Positions 7,839-16,310 are shown, counted from the stretch's first letter. The stretch: DNA of 64,000 nucleotides from Komagataeibacter swingsii (GCF_003207895.1 NZ_NKUB01000014.1:1-64000); one strand, 5' to 3'. Program-made: numbers and translations. The notes: generated by a model not told the origin, from the sequence alone.

Positions 7839-8946
7839 ATCCGAACAGCGCCAGTTGCCGGGGCGCGGGCTGCGTATCGCGCGCGCGCAGTCCCGATACG
7901 GTAATGCCCAGCAGCCTTATGCCCCGTGGCGGGGGAAAGCACGGGGCCAGCAGCGCCTGCGCCCGATCCGCAAGATCGGTTGTGTCACGCACCGGTTCCA
8001 CCGCCGTGCGCCCGCGCACGATCTGGCGGAAATCGTTGTATTTCACCTTTATGGTCACGGTAACACCCGTCAGGCCGCGGGTCGTGCAGCGATCCCATAC
8101 CCGTGCCGACAGGTCCCCCACGATATCGCGCGCGGCGGGCCAGTCATGGATATCGGCTTCGAAGGTTTTTTCAGCCCCCACCGAACGGCGCGGGCGATTG
8201 ACCTCGACGGGGCGTTCATCAATCCCGCGCGCGATGCCATAATAGAAATCCGCCGCCTTGCCAAAATGGCGCAGCAGGCGGGACAGCGGCTGCCGACGCA
8301 GGTCAAGCCCCGTGCGGATGCCCAGCGCATGCATCCGCGCCGCCGTGGCCGGACCGATGCCGTGGAATTCCTCCACCGGCAGGGCCGCCACAAAATCGGC
8401 GCCCATGCGCGGCGTTATGACAAACTGCCCGTCCGGCTTGCGGTAATCCGACGCCAGCTTGGCCAGGAATTTATTGTAGGATACGCCCGCGGATGCGGTC
8501 AGTCCCGTCTCTTCGCGGATAAGGTCACGAATGGCCTGCGCGATCGCCGTGGCGGATGGGTAGGGCAGCAGGGGGTGCGTGACGTCCAGATAGGCTTCAT
8601 CAAGCGAAAGCGGCTGGATCAGCGGGGTAAAACGCGAAAAGATATCATGAACCTGTGCCGAGACGGCACGATAGACATCAAAGCGCGGCGGCACGAACAG
8701 CAGGTCGGGGCATTTACGCTGCGCGGTCACGGACGGCATGGCCGAACGGACACCGAAGCGGCGGGCTTCGTAACTGGCGGCGGCCACCACGCCACGGCGG
8801 CCCACGCCCCCTACCGCAAGGGGCCTGCCCCGCAGGGCCGGATCGTCACGCTGTTCAACCGAGGCATAGAATGCATCCATGTCCACATGGATGATACGAC
8901 GGTGCGCAGGCTGCCGCGTCACGGCGCACCATGCGCCCGGTGGCAT
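7837..8946 (-). CDS. dinB: DNA polymerase IV (Y-family translesion polymerase)
   Basis: The 369-residue protein has the Y-family active-site motifs HVDMDAFYASVEQ (first Asp pair, about residues 20-32) and SLDEAYLDVT (catalytic Asp-Glu). Fingers, thumb and little-finger domains follow at normal length. The thumb helix-hairpin-helix is visible around EEFHGIGPATAARM. Pol IV extends past damaged bases and makes frameshift mutations. The protein carries an 18-residue N-terminal extension relative to E. coli DinB, and no nearer start is evident. The TAA stop forms the first bases of repeat copy A. No LexA-type box was recognised upstream. A 39-residue peptide gene lies 58 nt upstream on the same strand. 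Confidence 0.93.
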   Translation of the reverse strand: MPPGAWCAVTRQPAHRRIIHVDMDAFYASVEQRDDPALRGRPLAVGGVGRRGVVAAASYEARRFGVRSAMPSVTAQRKCPDLLFVPPRFDVYRAVSAQVHDIFSRFTPLIQPLSLDEAYLDVTHPLLPYPSATAIAQAIRDLIREETGLTASAGVSYNKFLAKLASDYRKPDGQFVITPRMGADFVAALPVEEFHGIGPATAARMHALGIRTGLDLRRQPLSRLLRHFGKAADFYYGIARGIDERPVEVNRPRRSVGAEKTFEADIHDWPAARDIVGDLSARVWDRCTTRGLTGVTVTIKVKYNDFRQIVRGRTAVEPVRDTTDLADRAQALLAPCFPPPRGIRLLGITVSGLRARDTQPAPRQLALFG

Positions 8947-9004
8947 GGCGTGCCGCGCGCGGCCACGCCCCGATGGGGCATGGCCGACACGGCATTACGG
9001 CGGA

Positions 9005-9124
9005 TCAGCCGTTGCACTTCTTCTTCTTAAGGAAATACGCGATGACGCCGGCGATCGCGCCAAGAACCAGGATGCCCTTGAGGCAAGGGGACTTGGAAGG
9101 GCACTTGGTTGTACATTCAGACAT
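9005..9124 (-). CDS. 39-residue cysteine-rich single-span membrane peptide
   Basis: This short gene reads MSECTTKCPSKSPCLK, then a hydrophobic segment (GILVLGAIAGVIAYFL, residues 17-32), then KKKKCNG and TGA. It has four cysteines (4, 8, 14, 37), one membrane span and a lysine-rich end. AAGGA sits 8 nt before the ATG, a good ribosome binding site. The clean hydrophobic core flanked by Lys and Cys is unlikely to arise by chance. It is upstream of dinB on the same strand and divergent from the yfdX-like gene. I do not recognise a family. The N-terminal cysteines could bind metal or form disulfides. Confidence 0.65.
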   Translation of the reverse strand: MSECTTKCPSKSPCLKGILVLGAIAGVIAYFLKKKKCNG

Positions 9125-9336
9125 GGTTCATTCCTTGATAGACAGGTCCGTTCCAGACGGGAACGGCACTGTTTGATACTAGCGCATGGCGGAAACATGA
9201 CCATACCGCATTTTTACACGCGTGCGCCCGGTCAGGCCTGACATGCGAAGACAGGGCAGCCGCATTGCGTTGCCACATCTTTTGTTACATCTGGCACCGC
9301 GCGATGATGCAATGACAGAGACCCGGAGTATGAACC

Positions 9337-10029
9337 ATGAAGAAATTCGCCCTACTGCCCGCCGCAGCCCTGATGATGGGAACCGCGCTGGGTTTTGCCC
9401 ATGCCGCCCCTTCCAGCAGCCGTGCCGTCAACCGTGACTTCGCCAAGCTGTCGGCTGATGGCAGCCGCGCGTTTGACGACATCGCCATGGCCCGCACCGC
9501 GCTGGCCAATAACGACCCCGCCGGCGCGGCCAAGCTACTGACCGACGCCAACAACGCCCTGACCCGCGCCAAGAGCGACAACAAGGTGTTCATGAAGGCG
9601 GAAGCCCAGCTGACCCCGCCCAAGAAGGCCCCGGCCGGCGCGCCCGCTCCCTCCGCCTCGGCTTCCACCCAGCCTGTCGCATGGCTGCCGGTTGATGGCG
9701 AATATATCGTGACCGAGGACCTTGAGCCTACATCCGCCAAGGGTTCGGCCGTGGCATCCGCCAATACCAGCCTGAACAAGGGCCAGACCGCACAGGCGGC
9801 GCAGAACCTGCAGGTCGCGGCCGTTGATGTTGACTTCGTCCTGGCCATCGCCCCGCTGGATGCCAGCGCGGGCGACGTCTACCGCGCATCCAACCTGCTA
9901 GCGGGCAAGGACACCAAGGGCGCTGACAGCGCATTGCAGGAAGCCCAGAACAGCATCCGCTTCGTATCCGAGGACATGGTCGGCTCGCCTGCGGGCCAGG
10001 GTAGCGGCAAGAAGTCCGCCAGCCACTGA
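9337..10029 (+). CDS. YfdX family secreted protein
   Basis: The 230-residue protein has a Sec signal peptide (MKKFALLPAAALMMGTALG, cleavage near AHAAP) and two alpha-helical halves with repeated ALxxNDPAGAAKLLTDANNAL and SLNKGQTAQAAQNLQVAA segments, as in the YfdX family. A low-complexity Ala/Pro/Ser linker (about residues 95-112) lies between conserved parts. YfdX-type proteins are linked to acid stress and periplasmic chaperone-like behaviour in enterobacteria; acid tolerance would suit an acetic acid producer, but that is inference. GGAG precedes the start by 9 nt. A second secreted-protein gene follows 26 nt downstream. Confidence 0.85.
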   Translation: MKKFALLPAAALMMGTALGFAHAAPSSSRAVNRDFAKLSADGSRAFDDIAMARTALANNDPAGAAKLLTDANNALTRAKSDNKVFMKAEAQLTPPKKAPAGAPAPSASASTQPVAWLPVDGEYIVTEDLEPTSAKGSAVASANTSLNKGQTAQAAQNLQVAAVDVDFVLAIAPLDASAGDVYRASNLLAGKDTKGADSALQEAQNSIRFVSEDMVGSPAGQGSGKKSASH

Positions 10030-10055
10030 TACGCAAGCCCCTTCCGGCCGTTTTC

Positions 10056-10754
10056 ATGCAGTGCATGCTGACGTCACATGCCGCTTCCCGGTCATCGGGA
10101 AAGCGGCATCGCCTGCCTGACCGGCTGCGCGCGGCCTGCCGCATCGCCGCATCTGCCGGTCTAGCCTGCGCCGTCCTGTCGGCCCGGCCCGCATGGGCAG
10201 GCGGCGAAATCGAACTGTGCCTGGAACAGCACGCGGTGGAAAACGCCTTTGTGCAGGATGCCCCGGCCCGGGGGCCGGTCCATGTGCCCGCGGGCACGGC
10301 GCTCAGCTATGCCGGGCATGCCTTCGGGCCGGCGTCCGACCCGCTGGACCGTGCCCACGCCGCCCCGGACGGGGACGGGTGGCGGGGTATCCCGCCTGCC
10401 GAAGAAGCGCGCCGCCGCCAGTTGCAGATGGAAGATATCGGGGGTGATGGCGATTATCACCGCCCGCAGGCGGCCCTCATGACCACGACGGCCACGACCC
10501 TGTCGCATGCCCATCCCTGCGCGCGCCTTGGCGCGACGGCGCTACTGTCCGATGACTGGACATGGACAATGGATACCATCCCCGCCCGTCCCGACATGTA
10601 TTTCCAGGTCTATGGCACGGTCGCCAACGACCAGCTTGACCCGACATTCAACAATGATGCCGACCCGTTCCAGTGGACCGCCGCCCATGGCGGCCTGAAC
10701 GCCATCGTTACCCAGACCATTGACCAGTCACTGACCCTGCATTCCGGGGGTTAG
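10056..10754 (+). CDS. Secreted protein of unknown function
   Basis: The 232-residue product has a basic N-terminus and a likely long signal peptide ending around ACAVLSARPAWAGG (residues 38-51). The mature part has two cysteines (CLEQH and HPCARLG) that could pair, a charged middle, and an end rich in Thr, Asp and aromatic residues (DDWTWTMDTIPARPDMYFQV). I do not recognise a family. It follows the yfdX gene closely on the same strand and may share its transcript. A later start within the first 40 codons is possible. Confidence 0.6.
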   Translation: MQCMLTSHAASRSSGKRHRLPDRLRAACRIAASAGLACAVLSARPAWAGGEIELCLEQHAVENAFVQDAPARGPVHVPAGTALSYAGHAFGPASDPLDRAHAAPDGDGWRGIPPAEEARRRQLQMEDIGGDGDYHRPQAALMTTTATTLSHAHPCARLGATALLSDDWTWTMDTIPARPDMYFQVYGTVANDQLDPTFNNDADPFQWTAAHGGLNAIVTQTIDQSLTLHSGG

Positions 10755-10976
10755 TATTACACGAATTTAAATAATATACTGCCTTATACTCCGGCCATCC
10801 CGAACCGTTCCATAAACTGCGCCCCATACCCCATCCGGGGTATTGCATTAAGTTACCGGAAAGGTGAATGACCGGAGATGATGGCGTAATATAACATGCA
10901 TGTTAAAGGTTATTTTAACAGCCCCACTGGCAGGCTGGACAACCCTGCCAGCCGACGGGAAACCATGGAGAACGGG

Positions 10977-11219
10977 ATGGCCCTTTACCAGTCCGCACAG
11001 TTTGTTGATACGTGGACCGATCCTGAATTCGACAAGATCCATCCCCCCCGTACCGTAGCCCCCCATTCCGGCATTTATCGCTGCGTTGGCTGCGGTGTTG
11101 AAATTGCCGCAAGCGAGGGGCATCTCCTGCCCCCCGCCCATGCCCACCCACACCGGCTGGGCACGCGCGAGGCGTGGCAGATGGTGGTCTATGCCGACCA
11201 CCGCCCCAAAGTGATGTGA
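10977..11219 (+). CDS. Small CxxC protein (putative zinc ribbon)
   Basis: The 80-residue protein opens MALYQSAQFVDTWTDPEF and contains GIYRCVGCGVEIAASEGHLL with a CxxC pair, then HAHPHRLG and a conserved WQMVVYA end. The Cys pair plus His cluster suggests a zinc site, although a second CxxC is missing. Similar small proteins are common in acetic acid bacteria as hypothetical proteins; I know no function. GGAG lies 6 nt before ATG 10977, which makes this start better than upstream ATGs at 10896 and 10965. An 8-bp hairpin (10927-10951) sits in the leader. Confidence 0.65.
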   Translation: MALYQSAQFVDTWTDPEFDKIHPPRTVAPHSGIYRCVGCGVEIAASEGHLLPPAHAHPHRLGTREAWQMVVYADHRPKVM

Positions 11220-11262
11220 AATATCACTGAACAGGCGCGGTACACGGATGTACCGTCCCCCT

Positions 11263-11703
11263 TTACCACCAGCCGCCGCCCCATGGGCCGCCCCAGCCAC
11301 CACCCCAGCCCCACATGCCCCAGTTCCATGAAGCATCCTGGTACATATCGGCGGTCATCTGCTGCTGGTCCGCCAGGTTCTGGGCCTGTACATAGGACAT
11401 GTACCGTCCATAGGCCGCCTGGTTGCCAACATACAGGCAATTGCATACCTTGGGGTCGGAATAGACATACAGCATGTGATCCCCGAACGATTTCTGGAGA
11501 AACCGGTTGGGGGGAAGTTTCTGCAGCATTTCCTGACGTTCCGGCGTATTGGCGGGACGGGCAACGAACCCTGCCGCGGCCAGGCTGTTTTCCTTGTCCA
11601 CAATCTGGTCATGCACGCTTTCGCACGCAGTCAGGCCCCCTGCCACCGCGACCAGCAATGCGCCGCCAGTGTACAGGTTCCTGAACCTTTTCCTGTGTCC
11701 CAT
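11263..11703 (-). CDS. Lipoprotein with a Trp/Gly-rich tail
   Basis: The 146-residue precursor has a basic N-terminus (MGHRKRFRN), a hydrophobic segment and a lipobox GLTAC, so the mature protein would be lipid-anchored. The mature domain contains LPPNRFLQKSFGDHMLYVYSDPKVCNCLYVG and ends in an extreme Trp/Gly run (WNWGMWGWGGGWGGPWG and more). AGGCAG lies about 8 nt before ATG 11703. Upstream in-frame ATGs would push the signal peptide inward. The domain around KVCNCLYVG recurs in acetic acid bacterial proteins as I recall, but its function is unknown. Confidence 0.7.
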   Translation of the reverse strand: MGHRKRFRNLYTGGALLVAVAGGLTACESVHDQIVDKENSLAAAGFVARPANTPERQEMLQKLPPNRFLQKSFGDHMLYVYSDPKVCNCLYVGNQAAYGRYMSYVQAQNLADQQQMTADMYQDASWNWGMWGWGGGWGGPWGGGWW

Positions 11704-12014
11704 CGACATTCTGCCTGATTCCATCCTGTTAATCCCCGCATCCTGTCCCATGCGCGGAACGGAATAAAGATGCGACAGAAAAAACATATGCATTATTCCG
11801 ACCGACTTTGATTTATCTCATGTCCGGGGGTGCAACACCAATGCAATAACAACAGGGCGATGGGGGCATCGCATATCGAATCATCACTTTAAAACTCAGG
11901 CAGGCCCACCATAGGGGGCCTGCCTTTTTTTATTGTTACCAGATATTACAATGGCATCCATGGCTTTTCAAAGGCACGGGGTATCCGTAATTTCAACCAG
12001 CGACAGGTGGGCGT
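11704..12014. other. Intergenic region with an orphan terminator
   Basis: No gene is recognisable in this 311-bp stretch between the lipoprotein start and the 3' end of the CtrA-like gene. It holds AT-rich promoter-like DNA for the lipoprotein and one strong terminator (11898-11932). A plus-strand small RNA of roughly 80-150 nt ending there is conceivable. Confidence 0.4.
11898..11932 (+). terminator. Strong intrinsic terminator
   Basis: A perfect 10-bp stem, AGGCAGGCCC (11898-11907) with GGGCCTGCCT (11916-11925) and an 8-nt loop, is followed by seven T on the plus strand. The A-rich flank gives a weaker GAGTTTT tail on the minus strand, so it may also end the CtrA-like transcript. No plus-strand gene ends nearby. 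Confidence 0.8.
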
Positions 12015-12740
12015 TCAGAAAACCGTGGCATGCGTCCTGGCCCGTTCGGGGGGTGCCGCAAGCGGGCTGCCCTCATCACGCAGGACATATCCCTGCCCCC
12101 ATACGGTGGAGATCAGCTGCCCTGCCCCAGCCATCTGCAGTTTCTTGCGCAGCTTGCAGATGAAGACGTCGATAATCTTCATTTCCGGTTCATCCATGCC
12201 GCCATACAGGTGGTTCAGGAAGGCATCCTTGGTCAGCACCATGCCCTTGCGCAGCAGCAACAGCTCCAGGATCATGTATTCCTTGCCGGTCAGGTGTACA
12301 TTCTGGCCATGGACCGTGACTTCCCGGCTGTCCAGGCTCAGTTCAAGCTCCCCCGCGCGCAGCGTCGGTTCGCTATACCCTTTTGAACGCCGTATGACCG
12401 CCTGCATCCGTGCGGTGAGTTCCATGGATTCGTAGGGACGCGTCACATAATCGTCCGCACCGCTGGAAAATGCCTTCACCTTGGCCATCGGGGCCCGTTC
12501 TTCCGACAGGACCACGACCGGGGTGGGTACACGCGCAGCCCGGCTGATGCGCAGGACTTCATACCCATCCATATCAGGCAGCCTGACATCAATGACGGCC
12601 AGGTCATAATTATAAGATTTCAGCATGCCCAGTGCATCATGCCCTGTATTGACATGATCTACTATAAATCCACCTTTTTGCATATGCAGGGTGGTCTCTT
12701 CGGCTTTTCGTGCAACAGGCTCAACAAGCAGGATCCGCAT
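12015..12740 (-). CDS. CtrA-like response regulator with a degraded receiver
   Basis: The 241-residue protein aligns with CtrA throughout. An N-terminal receiver is followed by an OmpR-type winged helix with HLTGKEYMILELLLLRKG and FLNHLYGGMDEPEMKIIDV, almost identical to the CtrA DNA-binding domain. The phosphorylatable D51 is present (AVIDVRLPD). However, the acidic pocket EDD of CtrA reads EPV (residues 7-9), and the conserved Lys of TKP is Arg (VTRPY, residue 101). Phosphorylation may therefore be impaired or differently controlled. I take it as a paralogue rather than CtrA itself. ATG 12740 is preceded by GGATGG; ATG 12749 is the alternative. It follows thiD after a 138-bp AT-rich gap with regulatory-looking sites. 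Confidence 0.85.
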   Translation of the reverse strand: MRILLVEPVARKAEETTLHMQKGGFIVDHVNTGHDALGMLKSYNYDLAVIDVRLPDMDGYEVLRISRAARVPTPVVVLSEERAPMAKVKAFSSGADDYVTRPYESMELTARMQAVIRRSKGYSEPTLRAGELELSLDSREVTVHGQNVHLTGKEYMILELLLLRKGMVLTKDAFLNHLYGGMDEPEMKIIDVFICKLRKKLQMAGAGQLISTVWGQGYVLRDEGSPLAAPPERARTHATVF

Positions 12741-12773
12741 ATCAACCATCCAGTAGATATTTTACAACACAAC

Positions 12774-12785
12774 CACCTATAGGTG
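12774..12785. promoter_or_regulatory. 12-bp perfect palindrome upstream of the CtrA-like gene
   Basis: CACCTATAGGTG is an exact palindrome 34 bp before the start codon. The position suits an operator overlapping the promoter. The cognate factor is unknown. Confidence 0.45.
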
Positions 12786-12867
12786 CATTGTAATTTCAGG
12801 ACAACCTAAAGTTGATAATATATTACTCTGCTGTTGCGATATTTATGAATTAATGCCATTCATTTTA

Positions 12868-12882
12868 TTAATTAACTATTAA
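12868..12882. promoter_or_regulatory. CtrA-type box TTAA-N7-TTAA
   Basis: TTAA at 12868-12871 and TTAA at 12879-12882 are spaced exactly as in the full CtrA recognition site (TTAA-N7-TTAA). It lies about 130 bp upstream of the CtrA-like regulator and overlaps the thiD stop. The surrounding DNA is very AT-rich, so a chance match is possible. Confidence 0.5.
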
Positions 12883-13682
12883 GATCCCCACATCGGCATT
12901 CCGGCCGTATGGTCCAGTGGCCCGGCCCCCGCCCCATAACCGGGCGCTCCTGCAATCGCTTCATGCACATAGGCGCGTGCCCGTACCACCGCATCGCGCA
13001 GCGGCATGCCCTGCCCCAGCCCGGTTGCAATCGCGCTGGCCAGCGTGCAGCCCGTTCCATGCGTGTGACGGGTATGGATGCGCCGGGTCACGAATTCTTC
13101 CGCCACGCCGCCACGTTCCAGCAGCACATCCACCAGTTCATCCCCTTCCATATGCCCACCCTTGAGCAACACGGCACGCGGCCCCAGCGCCAGCAGGTCG
13201 TGTGCGGCGGCAATCATGTCCGCCCGGCCATCGATGCGCCGCCCCAGCAGGGCCGCGGCTTCCGGCAGGTTGGGGGTCAGGACGGACGCAAGCGGCAGCA
13301 GCCGGGATTTCAGGGTGGACAGCGCACTGTCCTGCAATAACGCCGCCCCCCCCTTCGCCACCATGACCGGGTCAAGGACATAGGGAATGCCGGTGGCCGT
13401 CATCAGCACGCTGGCGACGGCCCCGATCACTTCGGGACGGTCCAGCATGCCGCTCTTGAACGCATCCACGCCAAGGTCATCCATGACACAGCGCATCTGG
13501 GCAATGACAAAGGCGGGCGGTACCGGCATCACGTCCTGCACGCCCAGCGTATTCTGCGCGGTCAGCGCCGTCACGGCGGTCATGGCGAAACCACCCAGCA
13601 TGGTGACGGTCTTGATATCCGCCTGGATACCGGCCCCGCCCCCGCTATCGCTGCCCGCCATGATAAGGATACGCCCACGCAT
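12879..13682 (-). CDS. thiD: Hydroxymethylpyrimidine/phosphomethylpyrimidine kinase
   Basis: The 267-residue ribokinase-fold enzyme phosphorylates HMP and HMP-P in thiamine biosynthesis. It begins ILIMAGSDSGGGAGIQADIK, the ThiD substrate/ATP signature, carries VLKGGHM in the middle, and has the catalytic anion-hole motif HTHGTGCTLASAIA near residue 205. Length is normal. It starts 3 nt after the glmM stop, so it sits at the end of a folP-glmM-thiD run on the minus strand. No TPP riboswitch was seen. Thiamine diphosphate is also the cofactor of the pdc and alsS products elsewhere in the window. Confidence 0.94.
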   Translation of the reverse strand: MRGRILIMAGSDSGGGAGIQADIKTVTMLGGFAMTAVTALTAQNTLGVQDVMPVPPAFVIAQMRCVMDDLGVDAFKSGMLDRPEVIGAVASVLMTATGIPYVLDPVMVAKGGAALLQDSALSTLKSRLLPLASVLTPNLPEAAALLGRRIDGRADMIAAAHDLLALGPRAVLLKGGHMEGDELVDVLLERGGVAEEFVTRRIHTRHTHGTGCTLASAIATGLGQGMPLRDAVVRARAYVHEAIAGAPGYGAGAGPLDHTAGMPMWGS

Positions 13683-13685
13683 CGG

Positions 13686-15044
13686 TCAGCCCGCCATCTG
13701 GATCGCGTTGATCGCGTCGCACATGTCCTCGACCACTTCCTTTACCAGCACCTCATCTTCCGCTTCCGCCATAACGCGCACCAGCGGTTCCGTCCCGCTT
13801 TCACGCAGCAGCAGCCGCCCGCGTTCCCCCAGCCGTTTTTCCGCGGCCTTGCGCGCTTCATGCACCTGCGGGTCCTGCAACGGGCTTTTCCCGGCAAAGC
13901 GGACATTCTGCAAAAGCTGGGGATAGGGCTTGAACATGCGGCAGACCTCACTGGCGGGACGGCCGGATTCCACCACTTCCGCCAACACCTGCAGGGCGGC
14001 GATCAGGCCGTCGCCGGTCGTGGCGAAATCGGACAGGACCATGTGCCCTGACTGCTCGCCACCGATATTCGCACCCAGTTCACGCATCCTTTCAACCACG
14101 TAACGGTCGCCCACCGCCGTGCGAACCAGTTCCAGCCCCTGTGTTTCCAGATAGCGCTCCAGCCCCATATTGGACATGACGGTCGCCACGATATACCGGC
14201 TGGACAGCCGCCCCTGCCGCGCCCATGACTTGGAAATCAGGGCAAGGATCTGGTCGCCATCGATCAGGCGGCCCTTTTCATCGGAAATCAGTACCCGGTC
14301 GGCATCCCCGTCCAGCGCGATGCCGATATCCGCCCGGTGGCGCAGCACGGCGGCGCACAGGGCCTCAGGCCGGGTGGACCCGCAGCCTTCGTTGATGTTG
14401 ATGCCATCGGGGTCGCACCCGATCCGCACGACTTCCGCCCCCAGTTCCCACAATGCCGTGGGCGCAACACGGTAGGCCGCGCCATTGGCGCAGTCGATCA
14501 CGATACGCAGCCCATCCAGCCGCAGCCCGCGCGGGAACGACGACTTGGCGTTTTCCACATACCGTCCCGCCGCGTCATTCAGGCGGGACGCGCGGCCAAT
14601 CTGGTCCGGCGCCGCCAGCATGTGGGTCAGGTCGGAATTCATCGCCGCCTCGATCCCGGCTTCCGTCTCGTCCGACAGCTTGAATCCGTCCGGACCGAAC
14701 AGCTTGATGCCATTATCCCCATACGGATTATGCGATGCCGAGATCATGACCCCCAGATCCGCGCGCAGTGAACGGGTCAGCATGGCAATGGCGGGTGTCG
14801 GCATCGGTCCCACCAGCGTCACATCCATGCCGGCCGACAGGAAACCCGACACCAGCGCGCATTCGATCATGTACCCCGACAGGCGCGTATCCTTGCCCAG
14901 CAGCACGCTGTGGCGGTGCGTTCCCTGAATGAAGCGAAGGCCGGCGGCCTGTCCCAGCTTCTGCGCCACTTCGACCGTCATGGGAAAACGGTTGGCGGTT
15001 CCCCGGATACCATCAGTGCCGAACAGCTTTCTTGTTTTTACCAT
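13686..15044 (-). CDS. glmM: Phosphoglucosamine mutase
   Basis: The 452-residue enzyme converts glucosamine-6-phosphate to glucosamine-1-phosphate for UDP-GlcNAc, peptidoglycan and LPS synthesis. It opens [13 protein letters not shown], has the phosphoserine loop [16 protein letters not shown] (active Ser about residue 102), the metal loop DGDADRV, the sugar-binding GGEQSGH and the phosphate-binding [12 protein letters not shown]. All four domains are present at full length. GGAG precedes the ATG. It lies between folP and thiD, the common folP-glmM order. Confidence 0.96.
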   Translation of the reverse strand: MVKTRKLFGTDGIRGTANRFPMTVEVAQKLGQAAGLRFIQGTHRHSVLLGKDTRLSGYMIECALVSGFLSAGMDVTLVGPMPTPAIAMLTRSLRADLGVMISASHNPYGDNGIKLFGPDGFKLSDETEAGIEAAMNSDLTHMLAAPDQIGRASRLNDAAGRYVENAKSSFPRGLRLDGLRIVIDCANGAAYRVAPTALWELGAEVVRIGCDPDGININEGCGSTRPEALCAAVLRHRADIGIALDGDADRVLISDEKGRLIDGDQILALISKSWARQGRLSSRYIVATVMSNMGLERYLETQGLELVRTAVGDRYVVERMRELGANIGGEQSGHMVLSDFATTGDGLIAALQVLAEVVESGRPASEVCRMFKPYPQLLQNVRFAGKSPLQDPQVHEARKAAEKRLGERGRLLLRESGTEPLVRVMAEAEDEVLVKEVVEDMCDAINAIQMAG

Positions 15045-15095
15045 GACTGGGAATCTCCGGATGCATTCAGGTCGTACACCGACCTACCTTACCTG

Positions 15096-16133
15096 TCAGT
15101 GACGATCCAGCCCTTGGCAGACCCGCACGGCCTGCATCATGGCCGGAACGTTGTGGACACGCAGCACGGTACTGGCGAAAACCAGTCCCGGCAGGCTGGC
15201 GGCGATGGTGGCCGGGTCGCGATGGCCCGCATCCGGTTGCCCGCAGAGTTCCCCCAGCATGCGCTTGCGCGATACACCCAGCACCACCCGGCAGCCCAGA
15301 TTGGCCAGTATCGGCAGGCGGGCCAGCAGGTCCAGGTTGCCTTCCACCGTCTTGGCAAAGCCAATGCCGGGATCAACAAGTATGCGCGCCCTGTCGATAC
15401 CGGCGGCCACTGCTTCCCCCACCCTGCGCGCCAGTTCACGCACCACGTCCACCGCAACATCATCATAGGCCGTATGGTCGCGCATGGTGGCAGGCGTGCC
15501 GCGCATATGCATGAGCATGACCGGGCAGCCATGCCGCGCCACCACCGCACGGGCCGCCGGATCATATGTCAGGGCCGAGACATCATTGATGATATTGGCC
15601 CCCGCCCCCAATGCGCGGTCCATCACCATGCCCTGTCGCGTATCAATGGACAGAAGCAGGTCATCAAGGCCAGTACATTCCCGCACCGCACTGATAACGG
15701 GACCGATACGCCGCCATTCCTCTTCCGCCGTTACCGGCGGCGCGCCGGGACGGGTACTTTCACCGCCAATATCGACAACCCGGCATCCGGCCGCATACAT
15801 CGCCCGTATGGCCTCCAGTGCGGTGACCGCATGGTAATGCCGCCCCCCATCGCTGAAACTGTCAGGCGTGACATTGATGATTCCCATTACCTGCGGGCCG
15901 GGCGGCAGGCCGGCATCGGGAAATGGCGCGCTGATCCGGTCCGCGACCCGTGCCCATTGCGCGGGAATGGCGCCGGCAGGCAGGATATGCCCGTCTTTCT
16001 CCCCGCCCCACAAGCGCGCCAGCGTATAGGCGGACGGCCCCCCCGCCAGCCAGCGGGCCAGACCGGCCGCCACGGCCTGCCGGGCGGCTGGCCCATGCAG
16101 CAGGGCAAGGGGTTCAATCAGCCAGTCGTTCAT
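15096..16133 (-). CDS. folP: Dihydropteroate synthase
   Basis: The enzyme condenses p-aminobenzoate with dihydropterin pyrophosphate in folate synthesis. The TIM-barrel core begins MGIINVTPDSFSDGGRHY and continues with DIGGESTRPGAPPV, IINDVSAL, CPVMLMHMRGTP and DPGIGFAKT, all DHPS signatures. About 75 extra N-terminal residues of unclear role precede the core, a feature I recall from other alphaproteobacterial FolP proteins. ATG 16133 is chosen because AGGATG precedes it; ATGs at 16139 and 16166 are possible. glmM follows 51 nt downstream. Confidence 0.93.
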   Translation of the reverse strand: MNDWLIEPLALLHGPAARQAVAAGLARWLAGGPSAYTLARLWGGEKDGHILPAGAIPAQWARVADRISAPFPDAGLPPGPQVMGIINVTPDSFSDGGRHYHAVTALEAIRAMYAAGCRVVDIGGESTRPGAPPVTAEEEWRRIGPVISAVRECTGLDDLLLSIDTRQGMVMDRALGAGANIINDVSALTYDPAARAVVARHGCPVMLMHMRGTPATMRDHTAYDDVAVDVVRELARRVGEAVAAGIDRARILVDPGIGFAKTVEGNLDLLARLPILANLGCRVVLGVSRKRMLGELCGQPDAGHRDPATIAASLPGLVFASTVLRVHNVPAMMQAVRVCQGLDRH

Positions 16134-16212
16134 CGTCATCCTGTCAGCAGGTATCCGGAAAAGCATTTCGGAAACCTGTCTATCCCAAGGATGGTTCCTA
16201 CAGCTTCAGACA

Positions 16213-16260
16213 ACACCGCCTTTTTGAAAAAAAAGCGGCACCAAAAAACCTGTACTACTT
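16213..16260. repeat. Dispersed two-hairpin repeat, copy B (degenerate)
   Basis: CACCGCCTTTTTG, an A-run, GCGGCACCAAAAAACC and a TACTACTT tail match one half of the repeat family. The second hairpin and its outer arm are missing or replaced by an unrelated hairpin (GGATTGTTT / AAACAATCC, 16271-16290). It lies between ftsH and folP. Confidence 0.55.
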
Positions 16261-16310
16261 CCCTATCAAGGGATTGTTTCAAAACAATCCTACATGCCGC
16301 AGATACAAAC

